A stretch of 64,000 nt of DNA from an uncultured Oscillospiraceae bacterium (GTDB lineage: Bacteria; Bacillota; Clostridia; Oscillospirales; Oscillospiraceae). The notes under the pieces were generated by a model. That model was given only the letters and a program-made list of their open reading frames with translations. It searched no databases and was not told the origin of the DNA. This document shows, piece by piece, positions 25,566 to 33,141 of this stretch. How positions within the stretch are numbered: position 1 is the first letter of the stretch; each line of letters opens with the position of its first letter. The stretch spans positions 99,900 through 163,899 of the forward strand of contig CAKSWT010000005.1 in the NCBI GenBank assembly GCA_934512135.1. The letters are read 5' to 3'. Position numbers and translations under genes: made by a program.

Positions 25566-25594
25566 TTGCGAAATGGGGAATTGCGTGGTAGAAT
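25566..25594 (+). promoter_or_regulatory. promoter of pyrB
   Basis: TTGCGA (25566-25571), 17-bp spacer, TAGAAT (25589-25594). The leader to the GTG at 25629 is only about 28 nt, too short for a PyrR-type attenuator. Confidence 0.6.
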
Positions 25595-25628
25595 AAACCG
25601 ATTTGAAATATTGTGGGAGGATACAGCA

Positions 25629-26690
25629 GTGAAACTAAGGAATCTCATTGATATTGAAGACCTTGCGTTAGAGGAATGGAACGAGTTATATGGGCTGGCT
25701 AGTCAGATCATCGCACATCCCAAAGATTTTTCGGATGCGCTTCACGGTGATGTGATGGCCAGCCTGTTTTTTGAGCCGTCCACCCGGACGAATTTCTCGT
25801 TTCAGGCGGCCATGATGCGGCTGGGCGGCAGCGTATTTGGGTTTGCCGATCCCAAGTCCTCATCTACCTCCAAGGGGGAGACGCTGAAGGATACGGTAAA
25901 AATGGTCTCTGGGTACGCGGATGTGATCGTGATGCGGTCACCCAAGGAGGGCGCGGCCAAGGCGGCGGCGCTGTATTCGGAGGTTCCCGTGGTCAACGCG
26001 GGAGACGGCGGACATATGCATCCCACCCAGACGCTGGCGGACCTGACCACCATCTCTACGCTGCGGGGAGGAATTGAAAACCTGAATGTGGGCTTCTGCG
26101 GAGACTTGAAGTATGGAAGAACGGTGCATTCCCTGATTAAGGCGCTGGCGAAATTCCCCGGGATCCGCTTTTATCTCATTGCCCCTCGGGATTTGGCGAT
26201 TCCCAGCTACATGGTGGAGTTTTTGAAGGAACACCACCTTCCCTTTGTGGAGGTCACCAACCTGGAGGCTACCATGCCTCAGCTGGATGTGCTGTACATG
26301 ACCCGAATTCAGCGGGAACGGTTTACCGATCCGCTGGAGTACGACCGGCTCAAGGGCGTCTATGTACTCACCCGGTCCAAGCTGAAGCTGGCCAAGGAGA
26401 ATTTGCTGGTGATGCATCCCCTGCCTCGGGTGGACGAGATCCATCAGAATGTAGACGACGACCCCAGGGCGGTATACTTTGACCAGGCCCGGTATGGCAT
26501 GTTCGCCCGGATGGCGCTGCTGATGAAGCTGGTGGAGCAGGGCCGGGCAAAGCCGGAGCCTCAGCCGGTGGGAAATGGCCCGGTCTGTCACAATCCCAAC
26601 TGCATCACGCAGACGGAGCTGTATCTGCCGCCGCTGACCAAGCAGACCGGCGGGAAAACCTGCTGTGCCTTCTGCGATAAGGAGATTTAA
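25629..26690 (+). CDS. pyrB: Aspartate carbamoyltransferase with a fused PyrI-like zinc domain
   Basis: 353 residues against ~310 for a normal catalytic chain. The catalytic core is complete: EPSTRTNFSF, DGGHMHPTQTLADL, MTRIQRERF and MHPLPRVDEI. After residue ~305 comes an extension with C320, C325, C346 and C349 (CHNPNC ... CAFC), spaced C-x4-C-x20-C-x2-C, like the zinc domain of the regulatory chain PyrI (C-x4-C-x23-C-x2-C in E. coli). The PyrI nucleotide-binding domain is absent. The protein makes carbamoyl-aspartate, the first committed pyrimidine intermediate. The GTG start follows GGGAGG. rlmI begins immediately after the stop. Confidence 0.93.
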   Translation: MKLRNLIDIEDLALEEWNELYGLASQIIAHPKDFSDALHGDVMASLFFEPSTRTNFSFQAAMMRLGGSVFGFADPKSSSTSKGETLKDTVKMVSGYADVIVMRSPKEGAAKAAALYSEVPVVNAGDGGHMHPTQTLADLTTISTLRGGIENLNVGFCGDLKYGRTVHSLIKALAKFPGIRFYLIAPRDLAIPSYMVEFLKEHHLPFVEVTNLEATMPQLDVLYMTRIQRERFTDPLEYDRLKGVYVLTRSKLKLAKENLLVMHPLPRVDEIHQNVDDDPRAVYFDQARYGMFARMALLMKLVEQGRAKPEPQPVGNGPVCHNPNCITQTELYLPPLTKQTGGKTCCAFCDKEI

Positions 26691-27857
26691 ATGGAAGTTT
26701 GCCTGAAACGGGGAGAGGAACAGGATATTGCGGCAGGCTCCCTCTGGATTTACGACAATGAGATCGATTGGTATACGGATACTTGCCGGGACGGTGGGGT
26801 GGTGGATGTGCTGGACAGCCGCCGGCGGTTTGTAGCCAGAGGCTTTTTTAACGCCAAATCCAAAATCGTCGTCCGGGTTCTCACACGGGATAAGGAGGAG
26901 CAGGTTGACCGGGAGTTTTTTCGGAGACGGCTTACGGCGGCCTGGGAATACCGAAAGTCCATTGGACTGACCAATGCCTGCCGGCTGGTGTTTGGGGACT
27001 CCGACGGTCTGCCGGGGCTGACAGTGGACAAGTTTGGGGCGTATCTGTCCTTTCAGATTGTGTCTCTGGGGATGGAGCAGTGGAAGCAGGACATTCTGGA
27101 TATTTTGGTGGAGCTGCTGCAACCCAAGGGAATTTACGAGCGAAATGACTTGCAGGTCCGGGAGAAGGAGGGGCTGGCGCAGCGGACCGGCTGTGTCTAC
27201 GGCACGGTGCCCCCGGAGGTGGAGATCCTGGAGCATGACGCCAAAATGCTGGTCAATATTCCTGCGGGACAAAAGACGGGACATTTTCTGGACCAGCAGG
27301 AGAACCGCGGCATTCTGCGGGACTACGTTTCCGGAAAGACCGTGCTGGATCTGTGCTGCTGCACCGGGGGATTTTCCGTCCATGCGGGACTGTATGGTGC
27401 GGCGTCGGTGGAGGCGGTGGATGTCTCCCAGGAGGCGCTGGAGCTGGTTCGGCGCAATGCGGCCCGCAATGGCGTGACCTGTATCGAGACGGTTTGCGGT
27501 AATGTATTTGACGTGGTGCATCAGCGGTGCGATCAGGAGAGGCAGTATGATGTGGTCATCCTGGACCCGCCGGCCTTTGCCAAGTCCAGAAGGGCCCTGG
27601 AGGGGGCACACAAGGGCTATAAGGAGCTGAACTATCGCTGCATGAAGCTCACCAAGCCCGGCGGATTCATGGTGACTTGCTCCTGTAGCCAGTTTATGAC
27701 CCGAGAGCTGTTTTTAAAGATGCTGCGGGAGGCGGCGGCGGACAGCGGCCGTCAGGTGCGGCTGATTCGGGAGCTGATGCAGTCCCGGGATCACCCTGCT
27801 GCCATCGGTGAGCCCTCGGCACTGTATCTCAAGGGCTGGGTGCTGAGCATTCTGTGA
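26691..27857 (+). CDS. rlmI: Class I SAM-dependent rRNA (cytosine) methyltransferase, RlmI/YwbD-like
   Basis: 388 residues. An N-terminal PUA-like domain (SLWIYDNEID, VARGFFN) and an EEHEE-type linker (LVFGDSDGLPGLTVDKF) lead to the Rossmann methyltransferase domain with VLDLCCCTGGFSVHA, LDPPAFAKS and the late CSCSQFM. RlmI-type enzymes methylate 23S rRNA cytosine C5. The ATG follows pyrB's stop with no gap, so they are likely cotranscribed. The tRNA promoter begins about 35 bp after the stop. Confidence 0.88.
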   Translation: MEVCLKRGEEQDIAAGSLWIYDNEIDWYTDTCRDGGVVDVLDSRRRFVARGFFNAKSKIVVRVLTRDKEEQVDREFFRRRLTAAWEYRKSIGLTNACRLVFGDSDGLPGLTVDKFGAYLSFQIVSLGMEQWKQDILDILVELLQPKGIYERNDLQVREKEGLAQRTGCVYGTVPPEVEILEHDAKMLVNIPAGQKTGHFLDQQENRGILRDYVSGKTVLDLCCCTGGFSVHAGLYGAASVEAVDVSQEALELVRRNAARNGVTCIETVCGNVFDVVHQRCDQERQYDVVILDPPAFAKSRRALEGAHKGYKELNYRCMKLTKPGGFMVTCSCSQFMTRELFLKMLREAAADSGRQVRLIRELMQSRDHPAAIGEPSALYLKGWVLSIL

Positions 27858-27893
27858 TAGGGCGAAAGATTTCTGGGAGCGCTGAAAAAAATC

Positions 27894-27922
27894 TTGACAA
27901 AATCCAGGGAATGTGGTACCAT
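27894..27922 (+). promoter_or_regulatory. promoter of the tRNA cluster
   Basis: Consensus TTGACA (27894-27899), 17-bp spacer, TACCAT (27917-27922), 26 bp before tRNA-Gly. Confidence 0.7.
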
Positions 27923-27947
27923 CTAAAGGCTGACATTTCAGCCCTGT

Positions 27948-28022
27948 GCGGGTGTAGTTCAATGGCTAGAATCCCAGCCTTCCAAGCTGGTCGTGTGGGT
28001 TCGATTCCCATCACCCGCTCCA
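27948..28022 (+). tRNA. tRNA-Gly(TCC)
   Basis: Acceptor GCGGGTG pairs with CACCCGC. The anticodon loop CTTCCAA gives TCC, the T-loop is GGTTCGATTCC, and CCA is encoded. First of five tRNAs in the array. Confidence 0.95.
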
Positions 28023-28028
28023 TGATCT

Positions 28029-28105
28029 GCGCCAATAGCTCAGCTGGATAGAGCAACTGCCTTCTAAGCAGTAGGTCGGGGGTTCGAGTCCCTCTTGGCG
28101 TACCA
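28029..28105 (+). tRNA. tRNA-Arg(TCT)
   Basis: Acceptor GCGCCAA pairs with TTGGCGT (first pair G-U). The anticodon loop CTTCTAA gives TCT, the T-arm is GGGGGTTCGAGTCCC-like, and CCA is encoded. Confidence 0.94.
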
Positions 28106-28148
28106 AGGCAGCCTCTAGCGGCTGCATGGCGCAGAAGAAGATGAATAC

Positions 28149-28226
28149 GGTGGGTATAGCTTAGCTGGTTAAAGCGCCAGATTGTGGCTCTGGAGACCGT
28201 CGGTTCGAATCCGATTACTCACCCCA
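28149..28226 (+). tRNA. tRNA-His(GTG)
   Basis: Acceptor GTGGGTA pairs with TACTCAC. The anticodon loop TTGTGGC gives GTG. The extra G-1 at 28149 and discriminator C73 are both encoded, the identity elements of bacterial tRNA-His; CCA follows. Confidence 0.94.
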
Positions 28227-28269
28227 CTTCTTCTACTCTCGCGGTGTTTGATGCTGCCGGTTTGCATTT

Positions 28270-28345
28270 AGGGATGTGGCCAAGTCGGTTAAGGCACCAG
28301 ACTTTGACTCTGGAACCGTGGGTTCGAGTCCCGCCATCCCTGCCA
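28270..28345 (+). tRNA. tRNA-Gln(TTG)
   Basis: Acceptor AGGGATG pairs with CATCCCT. The anticodon loop CTTTGAC gives TTG, and CCA is encoded. The start at 28270 puts T8 and G9 in register. Confidence 0.93.
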
Positions 28346-28348
28346 CTC

Positions 28349-28424
28349 GATCCGCTAGCTCAGTCGGTAGAGCACCTGCCTTTTAAGCAGGGTGTCCGGG
28401 GTTCGATCCCCCGGCGGGTCACCA
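28349..28424 (+). tRNA. tRNA-Lys(TTT)
   Basis: Acceptor GATCCGC pairs with GCGGGTC. The anticodon loop CTTTTAA gives TTT, and CCA is encoded. Last of the array; a terminator follows. Confidence 0.95.
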
Positions 28425-28437
28425 GGCAGAGCGTTTG

Positions 28438-28473
28438 AAACCCTGAAACAATTGTTTCGGGGTTTTATTTTTT
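28438..28473 (+). terminator. terminator of the tRNA array
   Basis: Stem AAACCCTGAAAC with GTTTCGGGGTTT, then TTATTTTTTT. Confidence 0.9.
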
Positions 28474-28573
28474 TAATTTGCGCCGGAATAGCCGGTGGCA
28501 TGTCCGGCTTCGCCTGTCCCTTCCCAAACAGACAAGGCAAAGCCGCAGGATGTTTGGCAGGCGTACAAAGAAG

Positions 28574-28607
28574 AAAAACCCCGGGAACCCATAACGGATT
28601 CCCGGGG
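28574..28607 (-). terminator. terminator of tRNA-Arg(ACG)
   Basis: Minus strand: a 9-bp stem CCCCGGGAA/TTCCCGGGG followed by five T. Confidence 0.88.
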
Positions 28608-28616
28608 ACGCAAAAA

Positions 28617-28693
28617 TGGTACGCCGGAAGGGACTCGAACCCCCGACCTACTGATTCGTAGTCAGTCACTCTATCCAACTGAGCTACCGGCGC
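28617..28693 (-). tRNA. tRNA-Arg(ACG)
   Basis: Minus strand: acceptor GCGCCGG pairs with CCGGCGT. The anticodon loop CTACGAA gives ACG (A34 normally edited to inosine by TadA). CCA is encoded. It faces the five-tRNA array and has its own promoter and terminator. Confidence 0.95.
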
Positions 28694-28719
28694 ATACTTC
28701 ATTTCCAAAGCGCCCTAAA

Positions 28720-28748
28720 ATTATATCATCCGGGAAAGGAAAAAGCAA
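28720..28748 (-). promoter_or_regulatory. promoter of tRNA-Arg(ACG)
   Basis: Minus strand: TTGCTT (28743-28748), 17-bp spacer, TATAAT (28720-28725), 27 bp before the mature 5' end. Confidence 0.7.
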
Positions 28749-28797
28749 GTACTTTTTTGAAAAAAGATTAAAAATTAAGGGAGAACCGATTTCCTCC

Positions 28798-28825
28798 TTG
28801 TATTTGAGGGGAAACATGATATACT
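28798..28825 (+). promoter_or_regulatory. possible upstream promoter reading toward pyrC
   Basis: TTGTAT (28798-28803), 16-bp spacer, TATACT (28820-28825). If used, it gives pyrC a leader of about 280 nt running antisense to the small gene at 28869-29042. No better pyrC promoter was found in the 69-bp divergent gap. Confidence 0.35.
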
Positions 28826-28840
28826 ACAATCGAATTATGT

Positions 28841-28860
28841 ACCGGCAAAGCCTTGCCGGT
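28841..28860 (-). terminator. hairpin after the small YtxH-like gene
   Basis: An 8-bp stem ACCGGCAA/TTGCCGGT with a 4-nt loop lies just past the stop at 28869. Only a weak T-rich stretch follows, so termination is probable but not certain. Confidence 0.5.
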
Positions 28861-28868
28861 GCTGGGAT

Positions 28869-29042
28869 TTATTGCATTTTGCGCTCTACGGTGTTCACAG
28901 CCCGGGTGACGGTGTCCGCGGCGGCGCTGGAAACATTGCGGCCAAGCTGACGCATGGTCCGATTGCGGGGCATCATCATTCCGACGGCAGTGCCGGCGGC
29001 GGCGCCCAGGCCCATGGCCATGAAAAATGTTTTGGCTTCCAT
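28869..29042 (-). CDS. Small YtxH-like membrane-anchored protein
   Basis: 57 residues: MEAKTFFMAMGLGAAAGT starts a single Gly/Ala-rich hydrophobic segment, followed by a basic stretch (MMMPRNRTMRQLGRN) and an amphipathic helix (ADTVTRAVNTVERK). This layout resembles YtxH-type proteins, whose function is mostly unknown. GGGAGG lies 9 nt before the ATG at 29042, which decides the start over the longer frame from 29090. It is divergent from pyrC. Confidence 0.65.
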   Translation of the reverse strand: MEAKTFFMAMGLGAAAGTAVGMMMPRNRTMRQLGRNVSSAAADTVTRAVNTVERKMQ

Positions 29043-29111
29043 GTGCGATCCCTCCCGGTAACAAGTCTGCCCCGGACGATCTCGTCTCATTCAGAAAGGA
29101 ACCAAAATCTT

Positions 29112-30383
29112 ATGGGAATTTTGCTGAAAAATGCTGATTTTGTAGACCCCACTGCCGGAACCGTCACAAGACTGGATGTTTTGGTGGAACAGGGGCATAT
29201 TGCGGCCATGGCGCCGGAGCTTTCGGCGCAGGGACATCAGGTGGTGGACCTGACGGGAAATTATCTCTGCCCGGGCCTAGTGGATATGCACGTCCATTTC
29301 CGGGATCCCGGCCAGACCTATAAGGAGGACATCCTCACCGGTGCGGCGGCGGCAGCAGCCGGCGGGGTTACCACGGTGGCCTGTATGCCCAATACCAAAC
29401 CGGTGATCGACTGCCCGGAGCTGGTGGACTATGTACTCCGGCGGGCCAAGGAGGCAGGGGCCAGCCGGGTGCTGCCCATTGGCGCGGTGACTGTGGGGCA
29501 AAAGGGAGAAGCGCTGACAGACTTTCAGGCCCTGGCCCAGGCCGGTGCGGTGGCATTTTCCGACGACGGCGTGCCGGTGGATTCGGCCAAGCGGATGCGG
29601 GATGCGCTGCTGGCGGCCAAGGAGCTGGGGAAAATTGTGATCTCCCATTGTGAGGACGGGGAGATGGTCCAAAACTACGCAGTCAATGAGGGAGAGGTCT
29701 CCCGGGCACTTGGGCTGCCGGGACGGCCTGCCATTGCCGAAGAGCTGATGGTGGCACGGGACCTGATGCTGGCCCAGGAAACCGGGGCCCACGTCCATAT
29801 TGCCCATGTGTCCACGGCAGGATCTGTCCGGCTGATTCGGGAGTACAAGGCCCGGGGAGTCCATGTCACAGCGGAGACCTGCCCCCAGTATTTCACCTTT
29901 ACCCAGGAGGAGCTCCTGACCCAGGGAACCATGGCCCGGGTGAACCCTCCCCTTCGCACAGAGCAGGACCGGAAGGTGGTGCTGGAGGCGGTGGTGGATG
30001 GCACACTGGACTGCATTGTGACAGATCACGCTCCCCACAGTGCCCAGGAGAAGGCGCGGCCTCTTGCTGAGGCGCCTAGCGGAATGGTGGGACTGGAGAC
30101 CAGCCTGGCGGCGTCCTACACGGCGCTGTGCCTGCCGGGATATTTGACGGTGCCGGAGCTGCTGAAACGGATGTCCGCCGCGCCTGGGGCCATCCTGGGG
30201 CTGGAGACGGCGGGGAAGGTAGGCGACACGGCGGACCTGATGGCCTTTGATCCCAAAGCACAGTGGACGGTGGAGCCGGAAAATTTCCGGTCCAAGGGGC
30301 GCAACACGGTCTTTGGAGGGAAAAAACTGACCGGCCGTGTAATGCTGACCATGCGAGAGGGAAACATCATATTCCAGAGATAA
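29112..30383 (+). CDS. pyrC: Dihydroorotase
   Basis: 423 residues, the long bacterial class I form. Zinc ligands lie in VDMHVHFRDPGQTYKE. DDGVPV, ISHCEDGE, HIAHVSTAGSVRLI and TDHAPHS follow, then the C-terminal GKVGDTADLMAFD. It catalyses the third pyrimidine step, cyclising carbamoyl-aspartate to dihydroorotate. AGAAAGGAACC lies before the ATG at 29112. It is separated from pyrB by rlmI and the tRNAs, but from pyrF only by a terminator and promoter. Confidence 0.95.
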   Translation: MGILLKNADFVDPTAGTVTRLDVLVEQGHIAAMAPELSAQGHQVVDLTGNYLCPGLVDMHVHFRDPGQTYKEDILTGAAAAAAGGVTTVACMPNTKPVIDCPELVDYVLRRAKEAGASRVLPIGAVTVGQKGEALTDFQALAQAGAVAFSDDGVPVDSAKRMRDALLAAKELGKIVISHCEDGEMVQNYAVNEGEVSRALGLPGRPAIAEELMVARDLMLAQETGAHVHIAHVSTAGSVRLIREYKARGVHVTAETCPQYFTFTQEELLTQGTMARVNPPLRTEQDRKVVLEAVVDGTLDCIVTDHAPHSAQEKARPLAEAPSGMVGLETSLAASYTALCLPGYLTVPELLKRMSAAPGAILGLETAGKVGDTADLMAFDPKAQWTVEPENFRSKGRNTVFGGKKLTGRVMLTMREGNIIFQR

Positions 30384-30386
30384 GGA

Positions 30387-30413
30387 GAAGGGGGGATCCC
30401 CCTTCACCTTTTT
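30387..30413 (+). terminator. terminator after pyrC
   Basis: A palindromic stem (GAAGGGGG with CCCCCTTC) is followed by ACCTTTTT. Confidence 0.65.
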
Positions 30414-30436
30414 CTCCCCAGAGGGGGCCGGATTCC

Positions 30437-30465
30437 TTTACTTTCCCCGGGGAATGTGCTACACT
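30437..30465 (+). promoter_or_regulatory. promoter of pyrF-pyrK-pyrD
   Basis: TTTACT (30437-30442), 17-bp spacer, TACACT (30460-30465). A short inverted repeat around CTTACnnnGTAAG lies just downstream in the leader. Confidence 0.5.
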
Positions 30466-30515
30466 TACTCTGTGTAAGTCTCGAAATCAATGATTTCTAT
30501 AAAGGAGTGTCCCTT

Positions 30516-31448
30516 ATGTCGATGGATGTGTTACAGGAGAAGATCCGGCAGAAAAAGAACCCCACAGTGGCCGGTCTGGATCCCAGACTGGACTATATTC
30601 CCCAGCACATTTTGGAGGAAGCCTATGCCAAGTATGGCCAGACCTTGCAGGGGGCGGCGGAGGCATATCGGCTGTTCTGCCGGGGGCTGATTGATGCACT
30701 GAAAGACGTGGTTCCGGCGGTAAAGCCTCAGAGCGCCTATTTTGAGGTGCTGGGCAGCGCAGGCATTGCGGCACTGGAGGAGATCTGCGCCTATGCCAAG
30801 GAACAGGGACTATATGTGATTATGGACGCCAAACGGGGAGACATTGGATCCACCTGTGAGGCCTATGCCAAGGCGTACCTGGGGTGCGTAGAGGTGGGTG
30901 AGCACAGCTTTGCGCCCTTCGACTGCGACAGCATAACGGTCAACGGGTACCTGGGCACCGACGCCCTGAAGCCCTTTACCGCCCTGTGCAAGGAGCGGAA
31001 TAAGTCCATTTTCCTCCTGGTCAAGACCTCCAATCCCAGCTCCCGGGAGCTGCAGGATCTCATTGCCGGAGATCGGCTGGTGCACACGGTGGTGGCGGAT
31101 CTGGCGGTGCGCCTGACGGATAAGGAGCAGCTGGAGGGAACCTCAGGCTGGTCTGCCATTGGTGCGGTGGTGGGGGCGACCCATCCCCAGGATTTAAAGG
31201 CCCTTCGGGAAAAGTATCCCCAGACGTTCTTCCTGGTGCCGGGCTATGGCGCCCAGGGGGGCAAGGCCAAGGACGTTCAGTACGCCTTTGACAAGTTTGG
31301 CCACGGAGCCATTGTGAATTCCTCTCGGGGCATTATGTGCGCCTGGAAGAAGACGGAGGACGGTACCGGCCGGGACTATCAGGAGGCGGCACGGAACGAG
31401 GCAATCCGTATGCGCAAGGACATCTGCACCTATGTGACGGTGCTGTAA
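30516..31448 (+). CDS. pyrF: Orotidine-5'-phosphate decarboxylase, type 2
   Basis: 310 residues, the longer type 2 form. TVAGLDPRLDYIP (phosphate/substrate loop), VKPQSAYFE, catalytic DAKRGDIGST and the closing VPGYGAQGG are all present. It converts OMP to UMP. AAAGGAG stands 9 nt before the ATG at 30516. It begins the pyrF-pyrK-pyrD-phosphatase/GNAT operon, with pyrK starting 15 nt after its stop. Confidence 0.95.
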   Translation: MSMDVLQEKIRQKKNPTVAGLDPRLDYIPQHILEEAYAKYGQTLQGAAEAYRLFCRGLIDALKDVVPAVKPQSAYFEVLGSAGIAALEEICAYAKEQGLYVIMDAKRGDIGSTCEAYAKAYLGCVEVGEHSFAPFDCDSITVNGYLGTDALKPFTALCKERNKSIFLLVKTSNPSSRELQDLIAGDRLVHTVVADLAVRLTDKEQLEGTSGWSAIGAVVGATHPQDLKALREKYPQTFFLVPGYGAQGGKAKDVQYAFDKFGHGAIVNSSRGIMCAWKKTEDGTGRDYQEAARNEAIRMRKDICTYVTVL

Positions 31449-31463
31449 GCAGTGGAGGGGACG

Positions 31464-32222
31464 ATGGAAATACTCACAAACGCAATGGTCCGGAAAATCG
31501 AGACCGAACCGGCCTATACCACCATGGTGCTGGAGCAGCGTGAGCTGGCCCAGCTGGCGCAGCCAGGCCAGTTTCTGCATCTTCGCTGCGGAGATTTGCA
31601 GCTCCGCCGGCCCATATCCATTGCCGGCGTCACGGGGGACTGTCTGACCCTGATTTTTGAGGTGAAGGGGAAGGGAACGGTCTGGCTTTCGGCGCGTCGA
31701 CCGGGCGACACCATCGATGTGCTGGGCCCTCTGGGACACGGATTTCCGCAGATTTCCGGAGAGGTACTGCTGGTGGGAGGCGGCGTCGGGGTTCCACCGA
31801 TGCACTTCGTGGCCCAGCGGATGGAGCAGACCGACGGGGTCCTGGCCTTCCGGGGGAAGGACCGGGCGCTGCTGATTTCGGAGTTCCAGGCGCTGTGCGG
31901 CCAGGTCCTGGTGATGAGCGACGACGGGACCGTTGGAACCCGGGGCTTTGCGGCCCAAGGGGTACAGGCTATGCTGAGGGAGAAGCGGTATGCGGCGGTC
32001 TTTGCCTGCGGCCCGAGGATTATGCTCAAAACCACCTTTGAGGCCTGCCAGAAGGCGGGAGTCCCCTGCTATGTCTCCCTGGAGGAGCGGATGGGCTGCG
32101 GCGTGGGGGCATGTCTCACCTGCGCTACGGCCATTCGGGGGGCGGACGGCAGCCCCACCATGAAAGAGGTCTGCAAGGACGGCCCGGTATTCCGGGGCGA
32201 GGAGGTGATCTGGGATGCCTGA
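31464..32222 (+). CDS. pyrK: Dihydroorotate dehydrogenase electron-transfer subunit
   Basis: 252 residues. The FAD-binding beta-barrel has RRPISIAG, the NAD domain has VGGGVGVPPMHFVA and ACGPRIML, and the C-terminal [2Fe-2S] site has GCGVGACLTC and a later CKDGPVF. PyrK passes electrons from PyrD's FMN to NAD+ in the PyrDB heterotetramer. GGAGGGG precedes the ATG at 31464, preferred over a GTG 12 nt earlier. It overlaps pyrD by 8 nt. Confidence 0.94.
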   Translation: MEILTNAMVRKIETEPAYTTMVLEQRELAQLAQPGQFLHLRCGDLQLRRPISIAGVTGDCLTLIFEVKGKGTVWLSARRPGDTIDVLGPLGHGFPQISGEVLLVGGGVGVPPMHFVAQRMEQTDGVLAFRGKDRALLISEFQALCGQVLVMSDDGTVGTRGFAAQGVQAMLREKRYAAVFACGPRIMLKTTFEACQKAGVPCYVSLEERMGCGVGACLTCATAIRGADGSPTMKEVCKDGPVFRGEEVIWDA

Positions 32223-33138
32223 GAACACAGTCCATATGGGGGTGACCCTGGCGGGAATGACCATGGAGAACCCTATTGTGGCGGCCTCCGGCACCTTCGG
32301 GTTCGGCCGGGAATACGCCAGATTTTATCCGCTGCGCCGACTGGGCGGGGTCTGCGCCAAGGGATTGACCCTCCATGGCCGGGCAGGGAATCCCGGGCCC
32401 CGGATTGCGGAGACCCCCTCGGGAATGCTCAACAGCGTGGGGCTGCAAAATCCCGGTGTGGAGGGCTTCCTGCGGGAGGAGCTTCCCTGGCTGCGCCAGC
32501 AGGGAACACGGGTCATCGTCAATCTGTCCGCCGGAACGGTGGAGGAGTTTGGACAGATGGCCAAGATGCTCTCTGTGGATGGGGTGGACATGCTGGAGGT
32601 GAATATCTCCTGCCCCAATGTGAAATGTGAGGGTCTGGCCTTTGGCACCCGGCCGGAGACGGCGGCTGCGGCCACCAGGGCGGTGAAGGAGAACACCCAT
32701 TTGCCGGTGATGGTGAAGCTCAGCCCCAATGTCACCTCTATTTCGGAGATCGCCCGGGCGGCAGAAGATGCCGGAGCGGATGCGCTCTCTCTGATTAACA
32801 CACTTCTGGGTATGCGGATCGACCTGAATACCCGTCGGCCGATTCTGAAGAACAACACCGGCGGCCTCAGCGGTCCGGCGGTGCTGCCGGTGGCGGTACG
32901 CTGCATTCAGGAGGTCTATCGGGCGGTGAAGGTGCCGCTGCTGGGCATGGGCGGCGTCCAGTCCGGAGAGGATGCCGCAGAGCTGATGATGGCCGGCGCC
33001 TCTGCGGTGGCGGTGGGAACGGCCATTTTGTCAGATCCCATGGCCCCCTGCCGGATTGCCCGGGAGCTGGAGCAGTTTTGCCAGAGCCACGGAGTGGCGG
33101 AGGTACAGTCCCTCACCGGCACCCTGGAGGTCTGGTAA
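32215..33138 (+). CDS. pyrD: Dihydroorotate dehydrogenase B, catalytic subunit
   Basis: 307 residues. PIVAASGTFGFG (FMN site), GLQNPGV, the NISCPNVK loop with the catalytic Cys, KLSPNVTSI, GLSGPAVLP and GMGGVQSGEDAAE are all seen. This class 1B enzyme oxidises dihydroorotate and hands electrons to PyrK. Translation is coupled by the 8-nt overlap with pyrK, and the following fusion gene begins 3 nt after its stop. Confidence 0.95.
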   Translation: MPENTVHMGVTLAGMTMENPIVAASGTFGFGREYARFYPLRRLGGVCAKGLTLHGRAGNPGPRIAETPSGMLNSVGLQNPGVEGFLREELPWLRQQGTRVIVNLSAGTVEEFGQMAKMLSVDGVDMLEVNISCPNVKCEGLAFGTRPETAAAATRAVKENTHLPVMVKLSPNVTSISEIARAAEDAGADALSLINTLLGMRIDLNTRRPILKNNTGGLSGPAVLPVAVRCIQEVYRAVKVPLLGMGGVQSGEDAAELMMAGASAVAVGTAILSDPMAPCRIARELEQFCQSHGVAEVQSLTGTLEVW

Positions 33139-33141
33139 GCG

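Noticed and set aside
27948..28693. tRNA cluster as the attachment site of an integrated element
   Set aside because: All tRNAs are complete with CCA. No integrase, direct repeat of a tRNA end or foreign gene block flanks them; the neighbours are conserved housekeeping genes.
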